Shown: positions 16,999 to 25,952, numbered from the stretch's first letter. The stretch: 58,526 nucleotides of DNA from Actinomadura darangshiensis (GCF_004349235.1 NZ_SMKY01000020.1:1-58526), one strand, 5' to 3'. Made by a program: numbers and translations. The notes: generated by a model from the sequence alone, not told the origin.

Positions 16999-17376
16999 TT
17001 ACCAGGTGGACGGGAACATGCGGTGCTTGAGGACGGCGTCGACCTGGTCGGCGGCGTGCTTGGTGTCGCCGCATGGGCAGAGGTAGCCGTGCCGTCCGCG
17101 TCCGGCCTCGTAGTAGGCCCAGCCCCGGCCGGGCATGGCGTGGACGGTCACGGCAACACGGACGTGGTCATCCGGGCTGAACGCGAAGACCCACAGCACC
17201 GGGTGACGGGTCGGGAACTCGTCGGCCTGGTAGAGCTTGATGTGCCGGTATCCCTTGGGCGCAATGGCGACCGCGAGCAGGTCCAGATGACGAATCGCGG
17301 TAGCGCGCCCCAGGCGGGTGCGCCACCGCAGCAGGTGCCGCTCGGTCTGGACGTTCACCGGGAGCATCGAGCCCAT
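16999..17376 (-). CDS. Hypothetical protein with CPCG motif
   Basis: A 125-residue protein from ATG 17376, preceded by GGAGGGG. A helical N-terminus (LLRWRTRLGRATAIRHLDLL) leads to an alpha/beta region (VLWVFAFSPDDHVRVAVTV), then GYLCPCGD, which could bind a metal with nearby His residues, and a final helix. It overlaps the 3' end of the ATPase gene by 22 bases. The context (anti-sigma-like ATPase, XRE regulator, DUF397) implies a signalling role, but nothing in the sequence shows what it is. Confidence 0.7.
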   Translation of the reverse strand: MGSMLPVNVQTERHLLRWRTRLGRATAIRHLDLLAVAIAPKGYRHIKLYQADEFPTRHPVLWVFAFSPDDHVRVAVTVHAMPGRGWAYYEAGRGRHGYLCPCGDTKHAADQVDAVLKHRMFPSTW

Positions 17377-17753
17377 ACGACCTTCCCCTCCTCATTGAGC
17401 GGCCGGACGCCCCAGTCGTGGACGAGTTGCTCCATCAGCAGCAGCCCACGCCCACTCTCGGCGTCGTCGTCCTCGCCCCGGACGACGGGTTCACCTGCGC
17501 CCTCGTCCCGCACCTCGATCACGACCAGGTCGTCGCGCACGTCAGGGATGACCCCGACGACGATCTGCCCGAATCCCACGTGCTTGTAGGCGTTGGTGAC
17601 CAGTTCGGTGACCACGACCCGGCCGACGAAGTCGTCGGCGATCCCGAGTTCACGGAACCGCCCGATCAGGTAGCGGCGCGCTTTCGCGGGCGCTCGGTCG
17701 GACGGCTCCAGCACCAAGGCCGGCGCCTCGGGCGCGAGATGTGCTGCGGGCAT
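17355..17753 (-). CDS. RsbW-like ATP-binding (HATPase) protein
   Basis: About 132 residues from ATG 17753 with GGAGGGG in front. The Bergerat-fold motifs are visible: VVVTELVTNAYKH (N-box), VIEVRDEGAGEP (G1) and ESGRGLLLMEQLVHDWG (G2). The short single-domain form is that of actinobacterial anti-sigma-like ATPases, usually kinases acting on anti-anti-sigma factors. It faces away from an XRE-DUF5753/DUF397 pair across about 200 bases, the standard arrangement for developmental or antibiotic-linked control modules in actinomycetes. Confidence 0.88.
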   Translation of the reverse strand: MPAAHLAPEAPALVLEPSDRAPAKARRYLIGRFRELGIADDFVGRVVVTELVTNAYKHVGFGQIVVGVIPDVRDDLVVIEVRDEGAGEPVVRGEDDDAESGRGLLLMEQLVHDWGVRPLNEEGKVVWARCSR

Positions 17754-17910
17754 CGGTGAACCCCTCCAGCCTGGACGGCGGCTGATCCCGACCGGACCCT
17801 CCACCTCAAACCGGAAGATCCCGCCGCTATCACCCTGTGTAATCGAATGACCACCATCAAGCCAGAGCGCCCTCCTAGAATTCAGGAGAGCCGCCAATTA
17901 GCCACATATG

Positions 17911-17939
17911 AGTAGCGGCTACTAGCGCGCTACTAGCGC
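17911..17939. promoter_or_regulatory. Tandem 11-base repeat and palindrome before the XRE gene
   Basis: GCTACTAGCGC occurs twice head to tail (17918-17928 and 17929-17939), and AGTAGC-G-GCTACT (17911-17923) is a perfect palindrome overlapping the first copy. The 11-base period is about one helical turn. It ends just before the AAGGAG ribosome binding site. It is a likely site for autoregulation by the XRE protein. Confidence 0.6.
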
Positions 17940-17956
17940 CCGTAAGGAGAGTGCTC

Positions 17957-18763
17957 GTGTCCCCATCCGGTAGTGCCCGGCCTAGGATCGATCCCGATCT
18001 GGCGGGCTTCGGAACCGTGGTCAAGCGGTGCCGCGAAGCGGCGGGCATCAAGCAAGGCGAGCTGGCCGAACTCGCCAACGTCGCTCGCTCCTACATCAGC
18101 CATGTGGAGTGCGGCCGGACGAAATGCCGCCGGGACTTCGCCGAGCGTCTCGACAACACTCTCAACACCCGAGGCGAGATCGTCCAGGCATGGGACGACC
18201 TTCTGGAGAAGATCAAGCAGGTCAGGTACCCGACCCACTTCGTCGCCTTCCCGAAGGCGGAAGCGTCGGCCGACCAGCTACGGGTGTATGAGAACTATCT
18301 CGTCTATGGGCTGTTTCAGACGGAGGCGTATGCTCGTGTCCTGCTGGTCGACGATGATGCGGTAGCCACCCGGATGAAGCGTCAGTCCCTCTTGTCCAGG
18401 ACGCCCCGTCCGATGATCAGTGTGGTGATGGAGGAGAGCGTCCTGTACCGGCAGGTCGGCTCCAAGGAGGTCATGCGTGAGCAACTCGAGCACTTGATCG
18501 AGCTCTCTTTGCGGGAAGGCATCTTCTTGCAGATCGCCAGGACTGCCTATTATCGGGGCGTGCGGGCCTCATTCACCATTGCAACTCAATCCGACCGGAG
18601 CGAGATCGCCTATGTTGTCAAAGCTACGGGAGGTGAAACGACCCGTGACCCGTCAGAGCTTGCGAAAATAAGTGAAGCGATGCACACGTTGAACGCACAG
18701 TCGCTCAACACAGAGGACTCGCGAGCATTGATTAGAAAGGTAATTGAGGAAAGATGGATCTAA
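17957..18763 (+). CDS. XRE family regulator with DUF5753 domain
   Basis: About 268 residues from GTG 17957, where AAGGAG (17944-17949) has proper spacing; GTG 17951 lies too close to it. The N-terminal helix-turn-helix (VVKRCREAAGIKQGELAELA, then SYISHVECGRTKCRR) is followed by a DUF5753 sensor domain with YENYLVYGLFQTEAYARVLL, VMEESVLYRQVG and IARTAYYRG. Proteins of this design pair with DUF397 partners and control development and secondary metabolism in actinomycetes. The DUF397 gene overlaps its end by ten bases. Codon use here is slightly less GC-biased than in flanking genes. Confidence 0.93.
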   Translation: MSPSGSARPRIDPDLAGFGTVVKRCREAAGIKQGELAELANVARSYISHVECGRTKCRRDFAERLDNTLNTRGEIVQAWDDLLEKIKQVRYPTHFVAFPKAEASADQLRVYENYLVYGLFQTEAYARVLLVDDDAVATRMKRQSLLSRTPRPMISVVMEESVLYRQVGSKEVMREQLEHLIELSLREGIFLQIARTAYYRGVRASFTIATQSDRSEIAYVVKATGGETTRDPSELAKISEAMHTLNAQSLNTEDSRALIRKVIEERWI

Positions 18764-18939
18764 GCGGAGTGGTCTGGCGCAAGGCATCGCGTAGCCACGA
18801 CGATGGAGATCAGTGCGTTGAGGCCGCATCCCTCCCCGATCTAGTGGCCATCCGGGACAGCAAGGATCCTGACGGTCCGAAACTTGTGGTGAGCCGCGGA
18901 GAGTTCCAGCGCCTTGCTGAGGCGCTCAAGAACCTCTGA
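18754..18939 (+). CDS. DUF397 domain protein
   Basis: A 61-residue protein with the full DUF397 pattern: VVWRKASRSHDDGDQCVEAA, VAIRDSKDPDGPKLVVSR and a final EFQRLAEALKNL helix. DUF397 proteins are the small partners of DUF5753 regulators and modulate their DNA binding. Its ATG lies inside the end of the XRE gene (10-base overlap), with AGGAAAG in front, so the two are made together. No enzymatic role is expected. Confidence 0.93.
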   Translation: MDLSGVVWRKASRSHDDGDQCVEAASLPDLVAIRDSKDPDGPKLVVSRGEFQRLAEALKNL

Positions 18940-18994
18940 CGGACTTACAGCGCCGAGGAGGTTAGCGACACATCCTAATTGGGCCGATCGGACG

Positions 18995-19441
18995 TCAGTT
19001 CTTCTTCAGCTCCTCGGCGAGCATCACGATGATGCCGCTGGGACCGCGGACATACGTGAGCTTGTAGATGTCCTCATAGGTGGCCACGCCGCGAAGCGGA
19101 CGGCATCCGTGTTTCGCGGCTATCTCAAGGGCTTCGTCGATGTCGTCGACTGAGAAGGCGACGCGGTGCATGCCGATCTCGTTGGGAAGAGTGGGCTCCG
19201 ACTCGATCGCTTCGGGGTGGATGTACTCGAAGAGCTCAAGGCGGCCGTGACCGTCCGGCGTCTGGAGCATCGCAATGTTGGCGTGGTTGCCATCATGGCC
19301 GACGGCAGTGTCGGTCCACTCACCACTGACCGTGTCACGGCCGACGACCGTGAGCCCGAGGTCTGTGAAAAAGGAGATCGCTGCTTCGAGGTCGCGAACG
19401 GTGATGCCGACGTTCTCAAGTTTGATGGCCATGTGTTGCAT
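18995..19441 (-). CDS. VOC superfamily (glyoxalase-like) protein
   Basis: A 148-residue single-subunit VOC protein with paired beta-alpha-beta modules: KLENVGITVRDLEAAISFFTDLGL, and then MHRVAFSVDDIDEALEIAAKHGC. Possible metal ligands are the Glu in RLELFEYIHP and the His in GMHRVAF, with a Glu near the end. Family members include lyases, dioxygenases and resistance proteins. It converges with the DUF397 gene and has no operon partner, so the substrate is unknown. Confidence 0.85.
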   Translation of the reverse strand: MQHMAIKLENVGITVRDLEAAISFFTDLGLTVVGRDTVSGEWTDTAVGHDGNHANIAMLQTPDGHGRLELFEYIHPEAIESEPTLPNEIGMHRVAFSVDDIDEALEIAAKHGCRPLRGVATYEDIYKLTYVRGPSGIIVMLAEELKKN

Positions 19442-19565
19442 GCTACCGGGCGGCCTCCGCGTGACCCTCGGCGTTCGCGGTGACCCTTCTGATCGTCGGG
19501 CTCGTATCGCGGGTACTCGGTGGCGGCACCGGGTGGGTGCCCAGGCCCGACCCTAGGATTGACGG

Positions 19566-20339
19566 ATGGAGGTTCGATCTCTCGCCTTTCGCACGGATCT
19601 GTTGCTTCGCCGCTTGGCCGGCTCCGTCATCTTGGATCACCCGTCTCACCAGGTAGTCCGGACGCCCGCCAATCCGTTCTTCTGGTGGGGTAACTTCGTG
19701 CTCGTCACTCCCGACGCGCTCCCGGACGCCCTCGGCCTTTTCGCTGCGGCATTCCCGGACGCGTCTCACCTGGCAGTCGGGGTGGACGGAACCGACGGTG
19801 AGGCGGGCCACCGCGCAGAATGGGAGCGGCACGGGATCGACGTCGAAACCGACACGGTCCTCACGGCCTCCTTCCTCCGGACACCCGCACACCCGGCGGA
19901 TGCCAGCCTGCGCACGCTGACAGAGGACGACTGGGAGCTGGCGGCGCATCTGCGGCATGCGTGCGACGAGTCGGAGCCATCGGAGGAGAACACCGCGTTC
20001 CAGGCGGCGAAACTCGCCGAGGAACGACGCCTGTGCGAGGCAGGCGACGCCACCTGGTTCGGCGCGTTCGTGGACGGCCAGATGCGCGCCGGCCTCGGTA
20101 TCGTCCCCGACGGCCAAGGACTCGCCCGCTACCAGCACGTCGAGACCCATCCCGCCTTCCGCCGACGCGGCCTGGCTTCCTCACTCGTCCACTTCGCCGG
20201 GACAAAGGCCATGGCCGAAGGAGCCCGAACGCTCGTGATGGTCGCCGATCCGGATGCCGAGGCGATTGGGATCTACCGATCACTCGGATTCACCAAAACC
20301 GAACACCAGGTCAGGCTCCAGCGCTCGGTCGATCCCTGA
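19566..20339 (+). CDS. GNAT family N-acetyltransferase
   Basis: A 257-residue protein. The C-terminal half is the GNAT fold: LARYQHVETHPAFRRRGLASSLVHF holds the V-x-P-x-R-R-x-G-x-A acetyl-CoA pyrophosphate loop, and AIGIYRSLGFTKTEHQVRL is the usual ending. The first half (FWWGNFVLVTPDALPDALGL, about residues 35-110) is a second, divergent GNAT-like module, as in two-domain acetyltransferases. It is monocistronic with no clear substrate hint. Confidence 0.85.
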   Translation: MEVRSLAFRTDLLLRRLAGSVILDHPSHQVVRTPANPFFWWGNFVLVTPDALPDALGLFAAAFPDASHLAVGVDGTDGEAGHRAEWERHGIDVETDTVLTASFLRTPAHPADASLRTLTEDDWELAAHLRHACDESEPSEENTAFQAAKLAEERRLCEAGDATWFGAFVDGQMRAGLGIVPDGQGLARYQHVETHPAFRRRGLASSLVHFAGTKAMAEGARTLVMVADPDAEAIGIYRSLGFTKTEHQVRLQRSVDP

Positions 20340-20701
20340 CGGTTCGGCCCCATCACCGACCAGCACCGCAACAAGATCGCCCACCAGGCCGCGCTCATCG
20401 AGTCCGCACTCGGGAGCGACCCGGCGGACGTCCCGAGCACGGCCCCCGCGCGCGCCACCGGCCGCCGCATCCTGCTGATCGCGCCCGGAGGCGCCGCCGA
20501 CCTGCGCCGGGTCGCCCCAGCTCTCCCGCACCCCGCCGACGTCCGAGCCTCCGAGCCGCCGCGCCGCCGGGAACCGTCGCCGGATTGGACATCACCGCCG
20601 ATGCCACCGGCCTGACGCTGTTCGTGACGGTGCGGCGCGCTGACGAGCCGGGGTGATCCCCGCAGCCGGCGTCGTGTTCGTTGCTGACGCGGCCTCGGTC
20701 G
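20340..20701. other. 362-base gap with a possible gene remnant
   Basis: One frame from about 20343 reads ITDQHRNKIAHQAALIESAL without a start codon and stops near 20613. A second frame ends ADATGLTLFVTVRRADEPG at 20656. The codon pattern looks partly coding, so this may be the broken end of a lost gene, but I cannot name a family. Confidence 0.3.
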
Positions 20702-20998
20702 TCAGTCGAGGCCTTCGATGATGCGGAAGTCGCGCTCGACGCTGTCGGCGAGTACGGCCAGCGCCTCCTGGTAGGCCGCACTCTCGCGTGCGGCGACCGC
20801 CTGTTCGAAGCTGTCGAACTCGACCAGGACGACGCGCTCGGCGACACCGGCGTCGTGTGCGACGACCCGGCTGCCGCCGCGGGCGAGCGTCCGCCCGCCC
20901 GCGGCCCTGACAGCCGGACCGGCCAGCTTGTCGTAGGCGGCAAGCCTCTCAGGGTCTGCGATGGTGCGGTAGACGCTGACCCAGTAGCCCTTGGCCAC
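20702..20998 (-). CDS. DUF1330 domain protein
   Basis: A 98-residue ferredoxin-like-fold protein. GYWVSVYRTIADPERLAAYDKLAGPAVRAAGG is the DUF1330 opening, with the conserved ARGG turn, VLVEFDSFEQAVA and a late YQEALAVLADSVERDF helix. Members are small cytoplasmic dimers of unknown function, often near oxidoreductases. It lies downstream of the MarR-MFS pair in the same direction, separated by 109 bases, so it may have its own promoter. Confidence 0.88.
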   Translation of the reverse strand: MAKGYWVSVYRTIADPERLAAYDKLAGPAVRAAGGRTLARGGSRVVAHDAGVAERVVLVEFDSFEQAVAARESAAYQEALAVLADSVERDFRIIEGLD

Positions 20999-21107
20999 GG
21001 TACCTCCCGTGTTCGGAATCGATGATCAAAAACATACTCAGATCCATGGCCGGCGCGCTGCGGGGCGGCGAGCCGGCGGAGACGGCGTCGAAGTCGGACG
21101 GCTTCGA

Positions 21108-22556
21108 TCAACCGGCTGGGGCTGTGATCGGACCGGTCTCGGGTGAGCGTCGGCGGGCGAGGGCGAGGCTGACCATCGTCGTGATCGCCATCGCGGCGAC
21201 GCCGACCAGCGCCGCGGTCGTGTAGGCGTCGTCGTCCGGGAAGAGGCGGCCCGTGGCGGTGCCGGCGGCCAGGACCAGACCGCCGATGGCGCTGCCCAGG
21301 GAGTACCCGACGCTGCGGACGACGTAGTTGAAGCTCATGGCGCTCGACGTCTCGCTCTTGGGGGTGACGGCCAGGATGACGCCGGGCATGGCGGCCGAGA
21401 AGCTGCCGACGCCGAAGCCCAGCACGCCCATGGCCGCGAGCAGTTCGGCCAGGTTGGACCGGGCGGCGGCGAACAGGACGAACCCGCCGCCGACGATGGC
21501 GGCGCTGCCGGCCAGGAGCAGGGGGCCGTCGATCCGTTCGCGGACCCGCGGCGTGAGCTTGCCGGCGACGAACCCCAGCACGGAGAACGGGATGAGGACC
21601 AGCCCCGCCACGAACGTGGTCAGCCCGAAGCCGTAGCCGGCGCTGTGCGGCGTCTGCGCGTAGCGGGTGATGAGCGTGAGCAGGAGGTACATGCCGCTCC
21701 CGCCGACGAACATGGCGATGTTCGCCCCGGCGACCGCCGGGTGCCGTACCGCCCGGACGTCGACCAGGGGCGTCTTGGTTCGCAGTTCGGAAACGGTCCA
21801 GGCGCAGAGCAGGAGTACGGCGGCGGCGGCAAGGGTCACCGCCACGGCGAGGTGTCGGCTCCACAGGCTCCTCTCGCCGGCCAGGAACAGGACGAGGAGC
21901 AGTCCACCCGTCAGGACGAGCGCACCGGCCACGTTCACGTGAGCGGAGCGGCCTTCGGGAGCCGCGGGCATGGAGCGCCACGCGGTCACGAAGGCGATGG
22001 CGGTGACGAGCAGGCCGAGGCCGTAGGCGGCCCGCAGTCCGCCGAACTCGGCGAGCAGCGCGGCCAGCGGGTAGCCGACGCCGGCTCCGATGATGGAGAC
22101 CACCGAGATCAGGGCGATCGTGGCCGCGCTGCGCTCCTCGGGAAGATGGTCGCGGGCCACGCCCATCATCAGCGCCGTGAGACCGAGTCCGACGCCTTGG
22201 GCCGCTCTGCCCACGAGCAGCCAGGCGAACGGCAGCGGCAGCACGGTGAGCGCGCTGCCGACGACGACGATCGCCAGCGTGGCGAGGATCGTGGCCCGCC
22301 GGTGCGGACCGGCGCCGAGCCGGCCGAGGACGGGTGTGGCGACGGCGCCGCTGAGCAGGGCGATGGTCAGCGTCCACTGCGCGCTGTCGAGGGAGACGTG
22401 GAACGTGGTCGCCACGCTGGTGATGAGCGGCGTCCCGAGGCTGGCGACCGCCGCCACGACCAGGGCGATGAACACCAGGGCGGGGACCAGCAGACGTGCC
22501 TCGGAACGTGCCGGGGCAGTGCTCATGGGCTGGTCATGAGCCCGGGCCGCGGTCAC
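21108..22556 (-). CDS. MFS transporter, DHA2-type multidrug exporter
   Basis: About 482 residues from GTG 22556, which overlaps the MarR stop by four bases; ATG 22526 is the other option. About 13-14 membrane helices can be counted. GRLGAGPHRRATILATLAI fits the loop 2-3 motif A, and VGRAAQGVGLGLTALMMGVARDHLPEERS carries the helix 4 and C-terminal-loop pattern of drug:H+ antiporters. It should sit in the plasma membrane and expel a small molecule in exchange for protons. Coupling to a MarR repressor fits a substrate-induced efflux pump. Confidence 0.9.
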   Translation of the reverse strand: MTAARAHDQPMSTAPARSEARLLVPALVFIALVVAAVASLGTPLITSVATTFHVSLDSAQWTLTIALLSGAVATPVLGRLGAGPHRRATILATLAIVVVGSALTVLPLPFAWLLVGRAAQGVGLGLTALMMGVARDHLPEERSAATIALISVVSIIGAGVGYPLAALLAEFGGLRAAYGLGLLVTAIAFVTAWRSMPAAPEGRSAHVNVAGALVLTGGLLLVLFLAGERSLWSRHLAVAVTLAAAAVLLLCAWTVSELRTKTPLVDVRAVRHPAVAGANIAMFVGGSGMYLLLTLITRYAQTPHSAGYGFGLTTFVAGLVLIPFSVLGFVAGKLTPRVRERIDGPLLLAGSAAIVGGGFVLFAAARSNLAELLAAMGVLGFGVGSFSAAMPGVILAVTPKSETSSAMSFNYVVRSVGYSLGSAIGGLVLAAGTATGRLFPDDDAYTTAALVGVAAMAITTMVSLALARRRSPETGPITAPAG

Positions 22557-23011
22557 CGGTCCGACTCCTCTCGGGCGTGGCTTTCGAGCTCCGCCAGATG
22601 CAGCAGCGCCGGAAGGGCTGCCGCCAAGGCCCCGACCTCGTCACCGGTGAGTTCGTCGATCAACCGCGCGTACGCGTCGACGCCCGCCTGGCGTCGAGTC
22701 CGGACGTACGACGCGCCGGCCTCGGTCAGGCACACCAGCGTGACCCGCTTGTCGGACGGATCGCCCTTCCGTTCGACCAGCCCGGATTCCTCCATCACCC
22801 GGACCAGGACGGTCATCGCGGGCTGGGTGACGCCCTCGGCCACCGCCAGATCGGTAATCCGTCGCGGGCCGGTCTTGTCCAGGGTGGCCAAGGTGGCGGC
22901 GGACGTGAGGCTCATGTCACGGGGAAGGCGTCTCACGGCCCTGGTGGCCAGACCGTAGAGGGCTGACCCGATGGCATCGGAAGCGCCGTGCGCGGCATCT
23001 CGGCGACTCAT
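22553..23011 (-). CDS. MarR family transcriptional regulator
   Basis: A 152-residue winged-helix protein. The core is LTSAATLATLDKTGPRRITDLAVAEGVTQPAMTVLVRVMEESGLVERKGDPSDKRVTLVCLTEAG in shorter pieces: the recognition helix is TQPAMTVLVRVMEE and the wing is DPSDKRVTLVCLT. It is first in an operon with the MFS exporter (GTGA overlap). A palindrome (23034-23050) lies just upstream of its start. It probably represses both genes until an exported compound binds. Confidence 0.93.
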   Translation of the reverse strand: MSRRDAAHGASDAIGSALYGLATRAVRRLPRDMSLTSAATLATLDKTGPRRITDLAVAEGVTQPAMTVLVRVMEESGLVERKGDPSDKRVTLVCLTEAGASYVRTRRQAGVDAYARLIDELTGDEVGALAAALPALLHLAELESHAREESDR

Positions 23012-23033
23012 GCCTAAAGCATAGCAGCTTTAT

Positions 23034-23050
23034 ATACACCCTTTATGTAT
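23034..23050. promoter_or_regulatory. MarR operator candidate
   Basis: ATACA (23034-23038) and TGTAT (23046-23050) form an inverted repeat with seven bases between, in an AT-rich island (TTTATATACACC before it). It lies 23-39 bases before the MarR start at 23011, where a repressor would block the leftward promoter. Confidence 0.55.
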
Positions 23051-23148
23051 CTCCCGATCAGGGATCGTCGGCGGCGACCTCGACGCCGAACACCTCCACC
23101 CCGACCAAGCCATGGCGCTGTCGGACGTGGGTGGGACACTGCTCGGCC

Positions 23149-24030
23149 ATGACGACTCCACCGCGTTGGGCCGACGACCTGTTCCCGTTCCCCACTCCGC
23201 CCGCGCTCGCCAAGGTGATCGATATCGCCTGGGAGGAGGGGTTCCTCGGGACGGACCTCTACGAGGAGGGCCTGTACGACCCTTACCGCGTGCAGGGCAG
23301 CTTTGCCCTGCCGTTCGACCTGTGCGAGGTACCGCTCGCGCCCCCTGGTTGGGAGGACTGCTACCCAGAGGGAGTGTTTCGCCGACACAACGTGCCGTTC
23401 TGGTCCGTGCCCGAACTCCTGCCGTTCGCGGACTTGGGCAACGGCACCTGCATCGGCTGGGTGGTCCCGGCGCCGGAACTGGGCCGCAGCGACCATCCCG
23501 TTGCCTCCTTCGGCCATAAGGAGCCGGGCGTCATCGGCCGGAACACCTTGGACGGCCTCACCTTTCTGCTTTCCCTCGCCTTGCGCAGCGGAGGAGACTC
23601 TCAGCGCGCCCGGGTGGCACATCTCTCCACCGAACTCGGTATCCACCCCACCCCGGAATACGGGGTTAACCCGGGCGGCGGCGACGCGGAGGTCCCCCTC
23701 GATCTGGCGCCGCCCGTCGGCTGGCGCCACGAACCCGACCCGTCCGGCATCGGTGTCGGCGTCCTCGCACCGGACGACGCCTTCGCCGACGAATACCCGA
23801 CCTTTATCGGGGAGACAGATGCCATTCTGGCGGACGCCTCCCAAATGCTCGATGCGGGCTATCCGGCGAGCGCTCTTCTCGGTCTCACCGCCGCCTACCA
23901 CGAGGACGCACAACGCATTCCCGCACTCCACCCCCTATGGGCCCGCGCCTACGACGACCTCGGCCGCACACTGCTCCGCGAACGCCTCGACGTCATGCTG
24001 GAAGACCACCAGCGCCAGAACGCGCGCTAA
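23149..24030 (+). CDS. Hypothetical protein, weakly SUKH-like
   Basis: About 293 residues from ATG 23149. The first half (GTCIGWVVPAPELG, DHPVASFGHKEPGVIG, LDGLTFLLSLALR) has the rhythm of SMI1/KNR4 (SUKH) domains, which are immunity proteins in toxin systems, but the match is loose. The C-terminal part (DAILADASQMLDAGYPASAL, then YDDLGRTLLRERLDVMLED) is helical. No toxin gene is nearby. It is soluble, with no signal peptide. I cannot assign a function. Confidence 0.6.
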   Translation: MTTPPRWADDLFPFPTPPALAKVIDIAWEEGFLGTDLYEEGLYDPYRVQGSFALPFDLCEVPLAPPGWEDCYPEGVFRRHNVPFWSVPELLPFADLGNGTCIGWVVPAPELGRSDHPVASFGHKEPGVIGRNTLDGLTFLLSLALRSGGDSQRARVAHLSTELGIHPTPEYGVNPGGGDAEVPLDLAPPVGWRHEPDPSGIGVGVLAPDDAFADEYPTFIGETDAILADASQMLDAGYPASALLGLTAAYHEDAQRIPALHPLWARAYDDLGRTLLRERLDVMLEDHQRQNAR

Positions 24031-24078
24031 CGCCGTGAACTGGACTCACGCCGTGGCCGGGGCCAATCGGGACACGAG

Positions 24079-25641
24079 TCAGTAGCGGGCGTCGAGGATG
24101 CGTCCGTCCGCGGTGCCGATGAGGACACGGCCGTCGTCCGATACCGCGAGCGATGTCGCGGAGGTGGGCATGCCGTGGACGGTCAGCGACCGCCTCCAGC
24201 GGAGCCTGCCGTCCGCGGCGCCCAGGGCGATGACCTCGCCTGAGTCCAGTGCCACCAGGACCGTGTCCCCGGCGGCGTCCATCGCCGTGACGACGGCTTC
24301 GCATTCGGAGACCCATTCGGGCTCGCCGTCCGCCCGCCGCCGCGCTACGAACGCCTCTATCCGGCGGTGCGGACCCGAGTGGCTGACGACGCCGGCATGG
24401 ACCAGGGCGTCCGGCAACCGGACGCCAGGCCCGCCGAAGAGCCGGGTACCGCGTCCGGCATCCCAGTCCAGGGGGAACAGCGGCCGGACCGCGCCGGACG
24501 GCTCCACGGCCGCGATCCACACGCCGTGCGGTGTGGGCTGGAGGAACAGCAGCTCCGGGCTCCGGCGGATGACGAAGGTGGCGTTGGCGAACTCGTACCC
24601 GCCCAGGTCGAGGGGCTCCGACTCCTGCTGATCAGGGGACACCAGGGTGGTGGCGGCCTCGGTGGGGGCGTGCCGGGTGTCCAGCAGCAGCACCCAGCCG
24701 TCCTGCCTCCCGGTCACCACGACAGGGGTCTGCGAACCGGCGGGACGCAGGACCTCGCCGTTGTGGAGCGACAGGCGTTCGGCACCGTTCGGCCGGTACC
24801 GCACCCGGGATCCGTCCCAGCCGGGCGCCCACTGGATCTCCACCCAGGCCGCCCGCTGATCCGGCGTGACCACGATCCGCCTGCCACCGCCACCGGGCAC
24901 CGGCGCCACCCACTCCCGCAGACCGGACGGGAGCCACGACTCAAGCCGCACCTCGTCCAATGCGGCCAGGACCCGGCCGTCGCGCAGCGGCTCCACCGCC
25001 CGGACCTGGCGGCGCGGCGTGAAAGTCGCGCTGAGCGATTCCAGGGTGCGCAGCGCCGCCTCCGGAGCGCCTCCGCGCACCGACGGCACGCGGTCTCCGG
25101 CCAGCTCGTCCGGGCCGATCGTCTTGGCGGACGGGGCCGCCCAGTCGTCACGGGCGATGGACGCGGCAAAACCCCAGGTATCACCCTCGCCGCTCTCATC
25201 GTCGGTCGCCGCAAGGATCAGGTCGAGACTGCGTTCGTCGCGCCACCGCGCGGACCGGACGTCCCGCCCCGAGACCAGGGCGGAGACGGCCTCGCCCGAG
25301 AGCAGGTCGAGCAGCAGCAGCTCGCCTTTGTAGACGAAGCCGCCGTCGTAGCTTCCGGTGCCGATGGCCGCCAGCGGCAGCGCCGGGTGGAACGCGATCG
25401 TGTTGACCGGCCACCGCGACGGCAGGAGGTACTGGCAGCGCAGGCCGTCCATGCCGTAGACCCCGATGCGGTGGGTGCTCCGCCCGCTGGTGAGGGTGCC
25501 GGGCTGCCATCCGGGCGGGCCGACCGCGCCACCGGCGACGACGAGCCCCCGTGACTCGCTGACGGCCGCCACCGACGGAAACCCGATCTCGGCGAAGGAA
25601 CGGTCACCGAGGACACGATCGATGATCAGCGAGTCCAGCAC
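24079..25641 (-). CDS. Beta-propeller (WD40/PQQ-like) protein
   Basis: A 520-residue protein with repeating propeller strands. These include LAVSDDGRVLIGTADGRIL at the end, TVLVALDSGEVIALGAADGRLRWRR (PQQ-like), VNTIAFHPALPLAAIGTGSYDGG, and VVVTGRQDGWVLLLD. Spacing suggests six to eight blades over the whole length. There is no signal peptide, so it should be cytoplasmic, perhaps a scaffold or sensor. It converges with the 23149 gene and has no operon partner. Confidence 0.7.
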   Translation of the reverse strand: MLDSLIIDRVLGDRSFAEIGFPSVAAVSESRGLVVAGGAVGPPGWQPGTLTSGRSTHRIGVYGMDGLRCQYLLPSRWPVNTIAFHPALPLAAIGTGSYDGGFVYKGELLLLDLLSGEAVSALVSGRDVRSARWRDERSLDLILAATDDESGEGDTWGFAASIARDDWAAPSAKTIGPDELAGDRVPSVRGGAPEAALRTLESLSATFTPRRQVRAVEPLRDGRVLAALDEVRLESWLPSGLREWVAPVPGGGGRRIVVTPDQRAAWVEIQWAPGWDGSRVRYRPNGAERLSLHNGEVLRPAGSQTPVVVTGRQDGWVLLLDTRHAPTEAATTLVSPDQQESEPLDLGGYEFANATFVIRRSPELLFLQPTPHGVWIAAVEPSGAVRPLFPLDWDAGRGTRLFGGPGVRLPDALVHAGVVSHSGPHRRIEAFVARRRADGEPEWVSECEAVVTAMDAAGDTVLVALDSGEVIALGAADGRLRWRRSLTVHGMPTSATSLAVSDDGRVLIGTADGRILDARY

Positions 25642-25894
25642 GGCGCCTCCAGGATCGGCAAGCCGACCATCCTCGCAGTCATTCCAAAGTCCGAGGCCAC
25701 CCCGGACCGGCTCACCGCGGCCTCGTACGTCCGCGCCTCCTCGCCCGCCCCCCCGGCAACGGCTCGACGTTGACGCCCCGCCAGCTCAGGCGCGCATGAG
25801 CACGACGTCCTCCGCGTTGCCCGCGTACGCGATCAAGTCATAGCCGCTCACACCCGCCAACCTACGAGCCGCGGCGCCGCCCTGGCCATGATAG

Positions 25895-25913
25895 TCAAAG
25901 GTTGGACCTTTGA
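25895..25913. promoter_or_regulatory. GntR operator candidate, liv promoter distal site
   Basis: TCAAAGGT-TGG-ACCTTTGA is a perfect palindrome of eight-base arms with three bases between. Its core AGGTtggACCT fits the FadR-type pattern TGGTnnnACCA seen elsewhere in this block. It lies about 80 bases upstream of the second site. Confidence 0.65.
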
Positions 25914-25952
25914 AAAGTTGGCTCTAAGGGCCATCGTTTCGGTCACGGGCCA

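Noticed and set aside
20395..22377. A 660-codon minus-strand frame over the DUF1330 and MFS region
   Set aside because: Shadow of the MFS gene in another frame, rich in Arg and Pro.
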